A stretch of 64,000 nucleotides of DNA from Actinomycetes bacterium (lineage in GTDB: Bacteria > Actinomycetota > Actinomycetes > Mycobacteriales > Mycobacteriaceae). Positions 54,294-63,360 of this stretch are shown one piece after another. Within the stretch, counting starts at the first letter, position 1. Every line of letters starts with the position of its first letter. The DNA lies in the NCBI GenBank assembly GCA_023461275.1, contig JAEYMI010000037.1, positions 1 to 64,000 on the forward strand, given 5' to 3'. The position numbers and the translations under genes are program-made. The notes under the pieces were generated by a model. It did no database searches. It was not told where the DNA came from and saw nothing but the letters and a program-made list of their open reading frames with translations.

Positions 54294-55118
54294 TCAGGCT
54301 GTGCCCGATGTGTCGCGAGCCGTTGCCGAGCGGACCCCGGCAGCGAGTTCGGCAACCAGCTCGGCGAGCGCGTTGGTTCCCTCGGCGGCGGCGCTGACCA
54401 GCGCGGAACCCACGATCACACCATCGGCGTACGACGCGATCTGCGCGGCCTGCGCTCCGCTGCGCACGCCGAGGCCCACCCCGATCGGGATGTCGGAGTA
54501 GGCCCGGACGCGAGCACACAGTTCGGGTGCGGCGTCGGACACTGCGTTGCGGGCACCGGTGACGCCCATCGTCGACGCGGCGTAGATGAACCCGCGGGAC
54601 GCGTCCACCGTCATCGCCAGACGTTCGTTGGTCGACGACGGCGCCACCAGATAGATCCGGTCGAGGTCGTACTCATCGGAGGCGACATGCCACGCGGCAC
54701 CCTCCTCGGGAATCAGATTCGGCGTGATCAGCCCGGCGCCGCCGGCGGCCGACAGATCGCGGGCGAAGGCATCGACGCCGTACTGCAGAACCGGATTCCA
54801 ATAGCTCATGACGACGCTGGCCCCGCCGGCCGCACTGATCGCCTCGACCGCGGTGAACACGTCTCGGACCCGCACACCGTTGCGCAATGCGACGTCGGCG
54901 GCCTCCTGGATGGTCGGGCCGTCCATCACCGGATCGGAGTACGGGACACCGACCTCGATGATGTCGCAGCCCGCCTCGACCATGGTGGTGAAGAAGTCAA
55001 CCGACCGCTCGACCGTCGGGTAACCGACCGGCAGGTATCCGATGAGTGCGGCGCGGTTCTCGGCGCGACAACGATCGAAGACCGCCGCCAGACGCGACGG
55101 AGCGGTGTGCACGGTCAT
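54294..55118 (-). CDS. trpA: Tryptophan synthase alpha chain
   Basis: A 274-residue TIM barrel that splits indole-3-glycerol phosphate. ALIGYLPVGYPTVERSVDF, catalytic Glu region IIEVGVPYSDPVMDGPTIQ and IPIGVGLGVRSGAQAAQI are diagnostic. ATG at 55118 overlaps the trpB stop as ATGA. Confidence 0.96.
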   Translation of the reverse strand: MTVHTAPSRLAAVFDRCRAENRAALIGYLPVGYPTVERSVDFFTTMVEAGCDIIEVGVPYSDPVMDGPTIQEAADVALRNGVRVRDVFTAVEAISAAGGASVVMSYWNPVLQYGVDAFARDLSAAGGAGLITPNLIPEEGAAWHVASDEYDLDRIYLVAPSSTNERLAMTVDASRGFIYAASTMGVTGARNAVSDAAPELCARVRAYSDIPIGVGLGVRSGAQAAQIASYADGVIVGSALVSAAAEGTNALAELVAELAAGVRSATARDTSGTA

Positions 55119-56398
55119 GACTCGTCCTGTGATGGTGGCGGATCGAAGAGGTGGAACCACTTGGCGGCGGTGTCGACGTCCTTGTCGCCGCGCCCCGACA
55201 GGTTCACCACGATGATCGCGCCCTCCCCCAGTTCCTTGCCCAGTTTGCAGGCGCCGGCGACGGCATGTGCCGACTCGATCGCCGGGATGATGCCCTCCCG
55301 TCGGCTGAGCAGTGCCAACGCCTCCATCGCCTCGGTGTCGGTGATCGGCCGGTACTCCGCCCGCCCGGTGTCTTTGAGGTAGGCATGCTCGGGACCGACG
55401 CCCGGATAATCCAAACCCGCTGAGATGGAATGGGATTCGATGGTCTGCCCGTCGGAGTCCTGGAGCAGGTAGGAGTAGGCGCCCTGGAATGCACCCGGCG
55501 TGCCACCGGTGAAGGTGGCCGCGTGACGGCCGGTCTCGACACCGTCGCCGGCGGCCTCGTAGCCGACCAGCCGGACGTCGGCGTCGTCGATGAAGGGGTG
55601 GAAGATGCCGATGGCGTTGGATCCGCCGCCCACGCATGCGGTCACCGCGTCGGGCAACCGACCCGCGAGGTCGAGGATCTGGGCGCGGGCCTCGAGTCCG
55701 ACGACCCGCTGAAGATCGCGCACCATCATCGGGAACGGATGCGGACCGGCGGCGGTGCCGAAGCAGTAATAAGTGTTGTGCGCGTTGGTGACCCAGTCGC
55801 GCATCGCCTCGTTGATGGCGTCCTTGAGAGTCGCCGAACCGTTGTCGACAGCGATCACCTCGGCACCGAGCAAACGCATCCGGGCCACGTTGAGTGCCTG
55901 ACGGTCGGTGTCGACGCGACCCATGTAGATCACGCACTTCTGGCCGAGCAGCGCGCACGCGGTGGCGGTCGCCACGCCGTGCTGGCCGGCGCCGGTTTCG
56001 GCGATGACGCGCTTCTTACCCATCCGCTGGGCCAGCAAGGCCTGACCGAGGACGTTGTTGATCTTGTGCGACCCGGTGTGGTTGAGGTCTTCACGCTTCA
56101 GGAAAAGTCGTGCGCCACCGGCATATTCGCTCATCCGGGTGGCCTCGTACAGCGGCGACGGACGGCCGGTGTACTCGCGCTGCAGACGATCGAGTTCGGT
56201 CAGATAGTCCGAGTCGGTGCGCACCTTCTCATACGTGGTGGTCACTTCGTCGATGACTGCCATCAGAGCTTCGGGGACGTGCCGGCCGCCGTAGACACCG
56301 AAGTGACCCCCGGCATCGGGTTCCAGTGAGGTGCGAGTGGTGAGGCCGACGCTGGCCGACGGCAGACCGCCGAGATCGGCAGGTAGATCCTGGGTCAT
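55115..56398 (-). CDS. trpB: Tryptophan synthase beta chain
   Basis: A 427-residue PLP enzyme joining indole and serine. PLP Lys112 is in HTGSHKINN; GAGQHGVATATACAL and GGGSNAIGIFHPF bind substrate and phosphate. ATG at 56398; an upstream extension in the same frame lies inside trpC and is rejected. 16 bases separate it from trpC. Confidence 0.97.
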   Translation of the reverse strand: MTQDLPADLGGLPSASVGLTTRTSLEPDAGGHFGVYGGRHVPEALMAVIDEVTTTYEKVRTDSDYLTELDRLQREYTGRPSPLYEATRMSEYAGGARLFLKREDLNHTGSHKINNVLGQALLAQRMGKKRVIAETGAGQHGVATATACALLGQKCVIYMGRVDTDRQALNVARMRLLGAEVIAVDNGSATLKDAINEAMRDWVTNAHNTYYCFGTAAGPHPFPMMVRDLQRVVGLEARAQILDLAGRLPDAVTACVGGGSNAIGIFHPFIDDADVRLVGYEAAGDGVETGRHAATFTGGTPGAFQGAYSYLLQDSDGQTIESHSISAGLDYPGVGPEHAYLKDTGRAEYRPITDTEAMEALALLSRREGIIPAIESAHAVAGACKLGKELGEGAIIVVNLSGRGDKDVDTAAKWFHLFDPPPSQDES

Positions 56399-56414
56399 GT
56401 ATTCCGACTCTGGC

Positions 56415-57233
56415 TCAGCGAACGGGTTTGGGGCAGGACGGATGGGTTCCGGCGGTGACCAGCTCGGAGACGGCCGCACGGGGATTTCCACTGGTGACCA
56501 GACCTTCGCCGACGAGAACCGCGTCGGCACCCGCGCCGGCGTAGGCGAGCAGATCCGCGGTGCCACGCACCCCGGACTCGGCGACCCGGATGGTCTCGGT
56601 GGGCAGGCCCGGCGCGATTCTGGCGAAGCAGTCGCGGTCGACCTCGAGGGTCTTGAGGTTGCGGGCATTGACGCCGACGAGGGAGGCACCGGCCTCCAGT
56701 GCGCGGTCGGCTTCCTCTTCGGTGTGCACCTCGACGAGGGCAGTCATGCCGAGGCTTTCGGTCCGGTCGAGGAGGGCGGCGAGCACGTTCTGCTCGAGGG
56801 CGGCGACGATCAGCAGGATCAGGTCGGCGCCGTGCGCACGTGCCTCATGAATCTGGTAGGGCCCGACGATGAAGTCTTTGCGCAGGACCGGAATGTTCAC
56901 TGCGGCACGGACCGCGTCGAGATCGGCCAGCGAGCCACGGAACCGCCGCTGCTCGGTCAGCACGCTGATGATGCGAGCGCCGCCGGCCTCGTACTCGGCA
57001 GCGAGTTCGGCGGGATCGCCGATCGTGGCGAGATCGCCTTTCGAGGGGCTGGCGCGCTTGACCTCGGCGATGACACCGATGCCTGGCTTGCGGAAGGCAG
57101 CCATGACGTCCAGTGCGTCCGGCGCCTGCTGCGATGCGGCCTTCACCGCGGCGTAGTCGAGGACGGCCTCGCGCGCGGCGACGTCAGCTTTGACTCCCTC
57201 GATGATCGAGTCGAGGACGGTCTGCGTGCTCAC
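56415..57233 (-). CDS. trpC: Indole-3-glycerol phosphate synthase
   Basis: A 272-residue TIM barrel. IAEVKRASPSKGDLA contains the catalytic Lys, LRKDFIVGPYQIHEARAHGA a second Lys, and VGVNARNLKTLEVD, VAESGVRGTADL and AVLVGEGLVTSGNPRAAVSE close the active site. GTG at 57233 with AAGGGGG upstream. Confidence 0.96.
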   Translation of the reverse strand: MSTQTVLDSIIEGVKADVAAREAVLDYAAVKAASQQAPDALDVMAAFRKPGIGVIAEVKRASPSKGDLATIGDPAELAAEYEAGGARIISVLTEQRRFRGSLADLDAVRAAVNIPVLRKDFIVGPYQIHEARAHGADLILLIVAALEQNVLAALLDRTESLGMTALVEVHTEEEADRALEAGASLVGVNARNLKTLEVDRDCFARIAPGLPTETIRVAESGVRGTADLLAYAGAGADAVLVGEGLVTSGNPRAAVSELVTAGTHPSCPKPVR

Positions 57234-57286
57234 GACTGCGGGCCCCCTTTCGGGTCTGGAGTTGGTTCTCAGGGTAAACCGATGGA

Positions 57287-58216
57287 CTAATGGCGGTGAG
57301 ATCGGGTAGCACCATCGCCGTGGCTCGTGTCGCCGCCGGACGATTCGCCCAAGTCGGATTCGTGATCGCCGCCGATTCGCTTGCGATCACTCACGGAATC
57401 GCTGCCGGTGTCGACGGATTCGCCGCCGGCATCGGTGGGATCGATGCCGGTATCGAGTGCATCCCACATCATGCGTTCGTTGGCGATGGCCGGCGGTCCG
57501 CTCACGACGTCACCGCTCGAGCGGGACCCTCCGGTCGTCGACGTGACGTCGCCGGAGGGGTTCGAGGATCCGGCGGTGTGTGAATCACGTTCCCGCTGTT
57601 CGTGTTCGGCGAAGATCTGGCGTTCGAGTTCCTCGCGCCGTGCCGCCGGCGTGGTGTACTTCGACGAGAACCGCGTTCCACCACCGGCGGCCCGCAGCAA
57701 CATGACGCCTGCTCCGACGGCGCACATCGCGCCGATCAGCACCACCATCGACGCCCAGGAATTCACCGTGATCAACAGGACCTGATAGCGCTCGGGGATA
57801 TCGGCGGCGCGGGCCGCGTATTCGGAATCGGCCCCCTCGGTCAGCAGTGAGATCGCCGGAAAGGCCACCACCAGACCGGCCACGGCAATCAGGACCGCGA
57901 TCACCCGCAGCCCCCAGCCGCGCACCGACAGCGCCGCCAGAATGGCCGCCAGTAGGACAAGTGCCAAAGGCGTCAGCCACGGACTCCACTGCGCGCCCAG
58001 CACATCGAACGTTCGCTCCGGGCTGAGCCCGTCGGCGGCAAGAACGGTGGCCCAGGTCATCCGGGACGCCGCCCACAGGGCAACCGCGGCCGCGGCGAGA
58101 AGTACTGAGGCCGCGATCTGTCGTCGGCGGGTGACCCGTCGGGCGCTCCCCTCGTCGGAGACGGCCCCGGGATCACCGTCGGAGACGGCCCCGGGATCAC
58201 CGTCGGGGACAGTCAT
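57287..58216 (-). CDS. Trp-region conserved membrane protein (TIGR02234)
   Basis: A 309-residue protein with four transmembrane helices (for example QIAASVLLAAAAVALWAASR and VIAVLIAVAGLVVAFPAISL) and a long hydrophilic C-terminal tail rich in Ser/Gly/Asp. The family is conserved between trpE and trpC in actinobacteria, but its function is not established. ATG at 58216 overlaps the trpE stop (ATGA). The N-terminus carries a duplicated octapeptide unit (GDPGAVSD twice) from a 24-base direct repeat. Confidence 0.85.
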   Translation of the reverse strand: MTVPDGDPGAVSDGDPGAVSDEGSARRVTRRRQIAASVLLAAAAVALWAASRMTWATVLAADGLSPERTFDVLGAQWSPWLTPLALVLLAAILAALSVRGWGLRVIAVLIAVAGLVVAFPAISLLTEGADSEYAARAADIPERYQVLLITVNSWASMVVLIGAMCAVGAGVMLLRAAGGGTRFSSKYTTPAARREELERQIFAEHEQRERDSHTAGSSNPSGDVTSTTGGSRSSGDVVSGPPAIANERMMWDALDTGIDPTDAGGESVDTGSDSVSDRKRIGGDHESDLGESSGGDTSHGDGATRSHRH

Positions 58217-59847
58217 CGGGTCATCTCGACGTCATCGGTCACGCCGTGCATGGTGGCTGCCGCCGCGATCGCATTGAGTACCGCCGTCGCCTTGTTACGG
58301 GCCTCGTTGTACTCGTACTCGGCCTCGCTGTCGGCGACCACTCCCCCGCCGGCCTGCACAAACGCGCGTCCATCGGACATCACCGCGGTACGGATCGCGA
58401 TCGCGGTGTCGGCATCACCGGCGAAGTCGAGGTAGCCGACGATGCCGCCGTAGAGCCCTCGGCGAGTGATCTCGTGCTCCTCGATCAGCTCCATCGCGCG
58501 CACCTTGGGCGCCCCGGTGAGCGTGCCGGCGGGGAAACATGCGGTGACCGCATCGAGCGCGTCCTTGCCCGCGCGTAGCGTCCCCGAGACCGTCGACACC
58601 AGATGCATCACGTGGCTGTAGCGCTCGACGTGGCGGTAGTCGCTGACCTTCACCGTGCCCGGTTCACACACCCGGCCCAGATCGTTGCGGCCCAGGTCCA
58701 CCAGCATCAGATGCTCGGCGTTCTCCTTCTCGTCTTCGACGAGACCCTTGGCCAGCAGGTGGTCTTCTTCTTCGGTGGCGCCGCGCCACCGGGTTCCCGC
58801 AATCGGGTGAGTAGTCGCCACCCGGTCTTTGACGGTGACCAGTGCCTCCGGGCTGCTGCCGACGATGGTGAACGGTTTGTGACCGATACCGGCGGAATCC
58901 TCGACACCGGACTCACTCCCGACGCCGTCCACATTCGGCCCGCTCGCTCCGCTCCCGACGCCGGGCACCCTGAGCAGATACATGTACGGACTCGGATTGG
59001 AAGCCCGCAGCACCCGGTAGACGTCGACGGGGTCGGCCTCGCTGTCGATCTCGAACCGCATCGACGGGACGATCTGGAAGGCCTCGCCGGCCTCGATCTC
59101 ACCCACGAGGTCGGTGACGATCTCGCTGTACTCGGCCAGCGTTCGCTGCGACGAATACTCCGGGGTGGGTCGATCGAAGAGCGACACCGTCGATGCCGAC
59201 GGCGCCGCGAGTGCAGCGGTCATCCGGTCGAGTCGCGTAACCGCATCGGCATAGGCCTCCTCGGCGCGGTCGTCGGACCCGTCCCAGTTGATCGCATTGG
59301 CGATGAGGGTGATGGTGCCCTCGTGGTGGTCGAACGCGGCCAGGTCTGCGGCCAGCAACATCATCATGTCCGGCAGGCCGAGGTCGTTGACCGTGGTCTC
59401 CGGGAGTCGTTCGAGGCGTCGCACCATGTCGTAGGCGAAGAATCCGACGAACCCACCGGTCAACGGCGGCATGTCGGGTAGCGGGTCGGTGGCGAGCAGA
59501 CGCAGCGATTCGGCGAGCGCGGCCAACGGATCACCGCCGGTCGGAGCGCCCTGCGGCACAGTGCCCCACCAGGCGGCGTGGCCGTCGACAACGGTCAGCG
59601 CGGATGGCGAACCGGCGCCGATGAACGACCACCTCGACCATGACCTGCCGTTCTCGGCCGATTCCAGCAGGAAGGTTCCGGGACGGTCGCCGGCGAGTTT
59701 CCGGTACGCCGACAACGGCGTCTCCGAATCGGCGAGCACCTTGCGGGTCACCGGGACCACGCGGTGGTCGGCGGCGAGGTCCAGGAACTCGGCGAGGGTG
59801 GTGGTGTGGCGTCGGGTACCCGGGCGAACGTTGGCGTGGGTGCTCAT
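58213..59847 (-). CDS. trpE: Anthranilate synthase component I
   Basis: A 544-residue enzyme that starts the Trp branch from chorismate. The Trp feedback motif is LLESAENG; catalytic core motifs are PSPYMYLLRVPG, PIAGTRWRGATEEED, LMLVDLGRNDLGRVC and AGTLTGAPKVRAMELI. Between the PSPYMYLLR segment and IVGSSPEALV is a Gly/Ser-rich insert of about 25-30 residues not usual in TrpE. ATG at 59847 overlaps the tautomerase-like stop. A TrpG partner is not in this window. Confidence 0.95.
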   Translation of the reverse strand: MSTHANVRPGTRRHTTTLAEFLDLAADHRVVPVTRKVLADSETPLSAYRKLAGDRPGTFLLESAENGRSWSRWSFIGAGSPSALTVVDGHAAWWGTVPQGAPTGGDPLAALAESLRLLATDPLPDMPPLTGGFVGFFAYDMVRRLERLPETTVNDLGLPDMMMLLAADLAAFDHHEGTITLIANAINWDGSDDRAEEAYADAVTRLDRMTAALAAPSASTVSLFDRPTPEYSSQRTLAEYSEIVTDLVGEIEAGEAFQIVPSMRFEIDSEADPVDVYRVLRASNPSPYMYLLRVPGVGSGASGPNVDGVGSESGVEDSAGIGHKPFTIVGSSPEALVTVKDRVATTHPIAGTRWRGATEEEDHLLAKGLVEDEKENAEHLMLVDLGRNDLGRVCEPGTVKVSDYRHVERYSHVMHLVSTVSGTLRAGKDALDAVTACFPAGTLTGAPKVRAMELIEEHEITRRGLYGGIVGYLDFAGDADTAIAIRTAVMSDGRAFVQAGGGVVADSEAEYEYNEARNKATAVLNAIAAAATMHGVTDDVEMTR

Positions 59848-60023
59848 CCGAGCGGCTCGCCTCCCACGCCCCACTGCTGACGCGGGACCTCGGTGATGGT
59901 GACCCATACCGAGTCGGGGTCTTTGCCGGTGGCCTTGGCGTAGGCCTCGGTGACCGCTGCGATGGTCTCGCGCTTGACCCGATCGGAGAGTCCGGGGGTC
60001 TGCGAAATCTGGATCAGTGGCAT
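59844..60023 (-). CDS. 4-oxalocrotonate tautomerase-like protein (59 aa)
   Basis: A 59-residue tautomerase-superfamily protein. After Met removal Pro1 is the expected catalytic base (MPLIQISQTPGLSDRVKRET), and the tail VWVTITEVPRQQWGVGGEPL is typical of the family. ATG at 60023; its stop overlaps the trpE start as ATGA. It may serve aromatic or chorismate-related metabolism, or simply sit in the operon. Confidence 0.85.
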   Translation of the reverse strand: MPLIQISQTPGLSDRVKRETIAAVTEAYAKATGKDPDSVWVTITEVPRQQWGVGGEPLG

Positions 60024-60057
60024 GGTGTGCCGTCACCGCCTTTCGTTGTGTCGGCCT

Positions 60058-60474
60058 TCATTGTTCCCTGCCACTCTCATCGGCCACACCGGCCCCGGCA
60101 GGAGCGATCGGGTCGGACTCGGCGGGGTCGGATTCGGCGAGGGGCAGCGTCTGGGTGTCGAAGCATGAATGCGATCCGGTGTGGCAGGCCGCGCCGACCT
60201 GATCGACGATCAGCAGGACGGTGTCGCCGTCACAGTCCAGCCGTGCGTCGTGGACGTACTGGGTGTGCCCACTCGTCTCGCCTTTGACCCAATACTGCTG
60301 ACGCGAGCGCGAATAGTAGGTGGCACGGCGGGTGGCCAGGGTGCGTTCCAGGGCTTCGTCGTCCATCCACGCGACCATCAGCACGGTGCCGGTGGACCGT
60401 TCCTGGGCCACCGCGGCGAAGAGGCCGGCGGCGTCGTGTTTCAGCTTCGACGCGAGGTCGGGATGCAGTGCCAT
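60058..60474 (-). CDS. hisI: Phosphoribosyl-AMP cyclohydrolase
   Basis: A 138-residue enzyme of histidine synthesis. VLMVAWMDDEALERTLATR, YYSRSRQQYWVKGETSGHTQ, DARLDCDGDTVLL and GAACHTGSHSCF carry the metal ligands and substrate residues. The C-terminus has an extra acidic tail (ESDPAESDPIAPAG). ATG at 60474. Confidence 0.95.
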   Translation of the reverse strand: MALHPDLASKLKHDAAGLFAAVAQERSTGTVLMVAWMDDEALERTLATRRATYYSRSRQQYWVKGETSGHTQYVHDARLDCDGDTVLLIVDQVGAACHTGSHSCFDTQTLPLAESDPAESDPIAPAGAGVADESGREQ

Positions 60475-60527
60475 GGAGTCTTTCCGGATCGGTTGTGCGC
60501 GGGTGCGGTATCGGATGTAACGCAGGA

Positions 60528-61301
60528 CTACCGGACGATGATCCCGTCGGCGCGCATCGCATCCTTGACCTGGCCGATGGTGAGTTCGCCGAAGTGGAAC
60601 ACCGAGGCGGCCAGGACGGCGTCGGCACCGGCGGCCACGGCGGGCGCGAAGTCGTCGACGGCTCCGGCACCGCCGCTGGCGATCACCGGCACGTGCACCG
60701 CGGCGCGTACCGCGGCGAGCATGCGCAGATCGAACCCGCGTTTGGTGCCGTCGGCGTCCATCGAGTTGAGCAGGATCTCCCCGACGCCGAGGTCCTGTCC
60801 GCGGCGCGCCCATTCCACGGTGTCGATGCCGGTGCCCTTGCGGCCACCGTGGGTGGTGACCTCCCAGCCCGACGGGGTGGGCTCGTCTCCCTCGGGAACG
60901 GTGCGCGCGTCGACCGACAGGACGATGCACTGCGAGCCGAATCGTCGGCTCATCTCGTCGAGCACGTCGGGTCGGGCGATGGCGGCGGTGTTGACGCTCA
61001 CCTTGTCCGCCCCGGCCCGCAGCATGGCGTCGACGTCGTCGACGGTGCGGATGCCGCCGCCGACGGTCAGCGGGATGAATACCTGGTCGGCGGTGCGTTT
61101 GACGACGTCGATCATGGTGGCCCGACCAGAACTCGACGCGGTCACGTCGAGGAAGGTCAGTTCGTCGGCACCCTCGGCGTCGTACCGTTCGGCCAGTTCG
61201 ACGGGATCACCCGCATCGCGCAGGTTTTGGAAGTTGACGCCCTTGACGACGCGTCCCGCGTCCACATCTAAACAAGGAATTACACGTACGGCGACGGTCA
61301 T
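60528..61301 (-). CDS. hisF: Imidazole glycerol phosphate synthase cyclase subunit
   Basis: A 257-residue TIM barrel that works with HisH. RVIPCLDVDAGRVVKGVNF carries the catalytic Asp near residue 12; LTVGGGIRTVDDV and GFDLRMLAAVR are typical. ATG at 61301 overlaps the inositol monophosphatase-family stop (ATGA). Confidence 0.96.
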   Translation of the reverse strand: MTVAVRVIPCLDVDAGRVVKGVNFQNLRDAGDPVELAERYDAEGADELTFLDVTASSSGRATMIDVVKRTADQVFIPLTVGGGIRTVDDVDAMLRAGADKVSVNTAAIARPDVLDEMSRRFGSQCIVLSVDARTVPEGDEPTPSGWEVTTHGGRKGTGIDTVEWARRGQDLGVGEILLNSMDADGTKRGFDLRMLAAVRAAVHVPVIASGGAGAVDDFAPAVAAGADAVLAASVFHFGELTIGQVKDAMRADGIIVR

Positions 61302-62155
61302 GACGCGTCCTGCGACCACTCGGTCCCGACAATCGTGTTGATCACGTCCATCAGTTCCTGGTGTACCCCCGGCGCCGCGGCCACCAACGAGGGCGAACTG
61401 ACCGTCCACGGAGCGCCGGACAGATCGGTGGCGATGCCGCCGGCGGCTCGGACGAGGGCCGCCCCGGCCGCGTTGTCCCAGGCGTGACGGCCGAAAGCTA
61501 TTGCGCCACCGAAGATTCCGGCTGCCGTGTACGCCATGTCGATTCCGGTGCTGCCGGTCATCCGGAGCTTGCCGACCCGACCGCTCAACTCGCGCAACAG
61601 ATCAACGCGCCGCGGCCCCGGGTAGCGACCACCATGATGGGTGGCGTTGAACGCACCGAAAGCGATGGCGGCGGTGTCGAGTGAGCCGGCGCGCAGTGAG
61701 GGGGCGGGCGCGCCGTTGGCGAGAAACGTGCCGTCGACGATGCCGGCGTATCGCTGACCCTGCAATGGCAGCCAGGTCAGACCCAGCGTCGCCTCTCCGT
61801 CGACGAGCAGGGCGAGCAGGATGCCGGTCAGCGGCATCCCCGTGGAGTAGTTGTAGGTGCCGTCGATCGGGTCGAGGACCCAGACCGCCCCGTCGACCAG
61901 TCCCGGTCCCCCGAATTCCTCACCGTGGACCCCGATTCCGGTCTTCTCGGTGATCTCGGCAGCGATGCGGCGTTCGAGGTCGAGATCGACCTGGGTGGCG
62001 AAGTCGGTGCCGCCCTTGGCCAGTGCACTGGGCGCGCCGAGTCCACTGGTGAACTCCTCGGACACCGAGTCGAGCACCTCGGAAGCGACGTCGAGCAGTC
62101 GCGGAAGATCCAGTGTCGCAAGGGTTCCGGAGTTCGCTGTGGCCACGTCGATCAC
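61298..62155 (-). CDS. Inositol monophosphatase-family protein (ImpA-like)
   Basis: A 285-residue phosphatase with metal motifs GEEFGG, WVLDPIDGTYNYSTGMPLTG and WDNAAGAALVRAAGG. In mycobacteria a homologue (ImpA) sits in this his position; it may act in myo-inositol/PIM synthesis or, given context, as histidinol-phosphatase-like. GTG at 62155. Confidence 0.9.
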   Translation of the reverse strand: MIDVATANSGTLATLDLPRLLDVASEVLDSVSEEFTSGLGAPSALAKGGTDFATQVDLDLERRIAAEITEKTGIGVHGEEFGGPGLVDGAVWVLDPIDGTYNYSTGMPLTGILLALLVDGEATLGLTWLPLQGQRYAGIVDGTFLANGAPAPSLRAGSLDTAAIAFGAFNATHHGGRYPGPRRVDLLRELSGRVGKLRMTGSTGIDMAYTAAGIFGGAIAFGRHAWDNAAGAALVRAAGGIATDLSGAPWTVSSPSLVAAAPGVHQELMDVINTIVGTEWSQDAS

Positions 62156-62159
62156 CTTC

Positions 62160-62903
62160 TCATCTGCCCGAAACCGCGGCGAGTGCCTCAGGCAGCGTGA
62201 ATCGGCCGGCGTAGAGCGCTTTGCCGACGATCGCCCCTTCCACTCCTTGGTCGGTGAGGCCTGCGATCGCGACGAGATCGTCGAGTGCCGACACTCCGCC
62301 GGAGGCGACGATCGGCGCGGTCGTGGCGTTGGCGACCTCGGCCAGCAGATCGAGGTTGGGGCCGGTCAGCGTGCCGTCCTTGGAGACGTCGGTGACGACG
62401 TAGCGGGCGCAGCCGTCACCGTTGAGGCGCTCGAGCACCTCCCACAGGTCGCCACCGTCGGTGACCCAGCCGCGACCACGCAGTCGATACGACTGCCCTC
62501 CGCGGATGACGTCGAGTCCGACGGCGATCCGGTCGCCGTGTTCGGCGATCGCGCGGGCACACCACTCCGGGTTCTCCAGCGCTGCAGTACCGAGGTTGAC
62601 GCGGGTGCAGCCGGTGGCGAGGGCGGCACGCAGCGAATCGTCGTCGCGGATACCGCCGGAGAGTTCGACCTTGACGTCGAGTTCACCGACGACACCGGCA
62701 AGCAGTTCACGGTTGTCCCCGCGTCCGAAGGCCGCGTCGAGGTCGACGAGGTGAATCCACTCGGCACCGTCGGTCTGCCACGCCAGCGCCGCGTCGCGTG
62801 GCGAGCCGTAGGACGTCTCGGTGCCGGCCGCGCCCTGGACCAGTCGTACCGCCTGCCCGTCGGCGACGTCGACGGCGGGAAGCAGTTCTAGGGTGGTGCC
62901 CAT
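62160..62903 (-). CDS. priA: Bifunctional HisA/TrpF isomerase (PriA)
   Basis: A 247-residue TIM barrel. LELLPAVDVADGQAVRLVQG holds the first catalytic Asp; VELSGGIRDDDSLRAALATG and VTDVSKDGTLTGPNLDLLAE the second. In actinobacteria without trpF this enzyme also isomerises phosphoribosylanthranilate; no trpF is seen in the adjacent trp genes, supporting that role. ATG at 62903 is preferred to one at 62939. Confidence 0.92.
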   Translation of the reverse strand: MGTTLELLPAVDVADGQAVRLVQGAAGTETSYGSPRDAALAWQTDGAEWIHLVDLDAAFGRGDNRELLAGVVGELDVKVELSGGIRDDDSLRAALATGCTRVNLGTAALENPEWCARAIAEHGDRIAVGLDVIRGGQSYRLRGRGWVTDGGDLWEVLERLNGDGCARYVVTDVSKDGTLTGPNLDLLAEVANATTAPIVASGGVSALDDLVAIAGLTDQGVEGAIVGKALYAGRFTLPEALAAVSGR

Positions 62904-62970
62904 GCGGTGAGTGGTTCCTTCTCTGATCGTTGTACTCATCAATTGCTGTGCCGGCCAGTTGATCCGGTGG

Positions 62971-63360
62971 TCAGGTCGCCGAACTGTCCGGGCCGGGATG
63001 GTGCGGGCCGGGTTCGTGCCGACGCGGTGCGGTGAGGTCGTCGCGGATGGTCTGTTCGCTCTCCCGGTAGGCGAGAATGTCGCGTTCGGCAGCGGCGACG
63101 ATACGTCGCGACACTGTTGCGATGGCCGCGATCATCGCGATCACCACCGCCAGCGCGACGATCAGGCCGACGGTCGGTGACCACTGCGCGATGAGCACGA
63201 TGATCGGCACGCCGATCACCAACACGAGCACACCGGCGCCCAGGGACAACAGCGCGAGCTTTGCGAACGAGAAGTGCGGGGGCGCAGCGAGTTTCGATGC
63301 GCTCGACGGCTGCGCACCGGACGGCTCGATACCGGACTGCCGGGGATCAGGATTGGTCAT
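62971..63360 (-). CDS. His-operon membrane protein
   Basis: A 129-residue protein with two transmembrane helices (LALLSLGAGVLVLVIGVPII and TVGLIVALAVVIAMIAAI) and charged ends. It overlaps the hisH stop as ATGA. A small membrane protein in this place is common in related actinobacteria; its function is unknown. Confidence 0.75.
   Translation of the reverse strand: MTNPDPRQSGIEPSGAQPSSASKLAAPPHFSFAKLALLSLGAGVLVLVIGVPIIVLIAQWSPTVGLIVALAVVIAMIAAIATVSRRIVAAAERDILAYRESEQTIRDDLTAPRRHEPGPHHPGPDSSAT

Noticed and set aside
56399..56689. Upstream extension of trpB
   Set aside because: It lies inside trpC in another frame; the ATG at 56398 gives the normal TrpB N-terminus.
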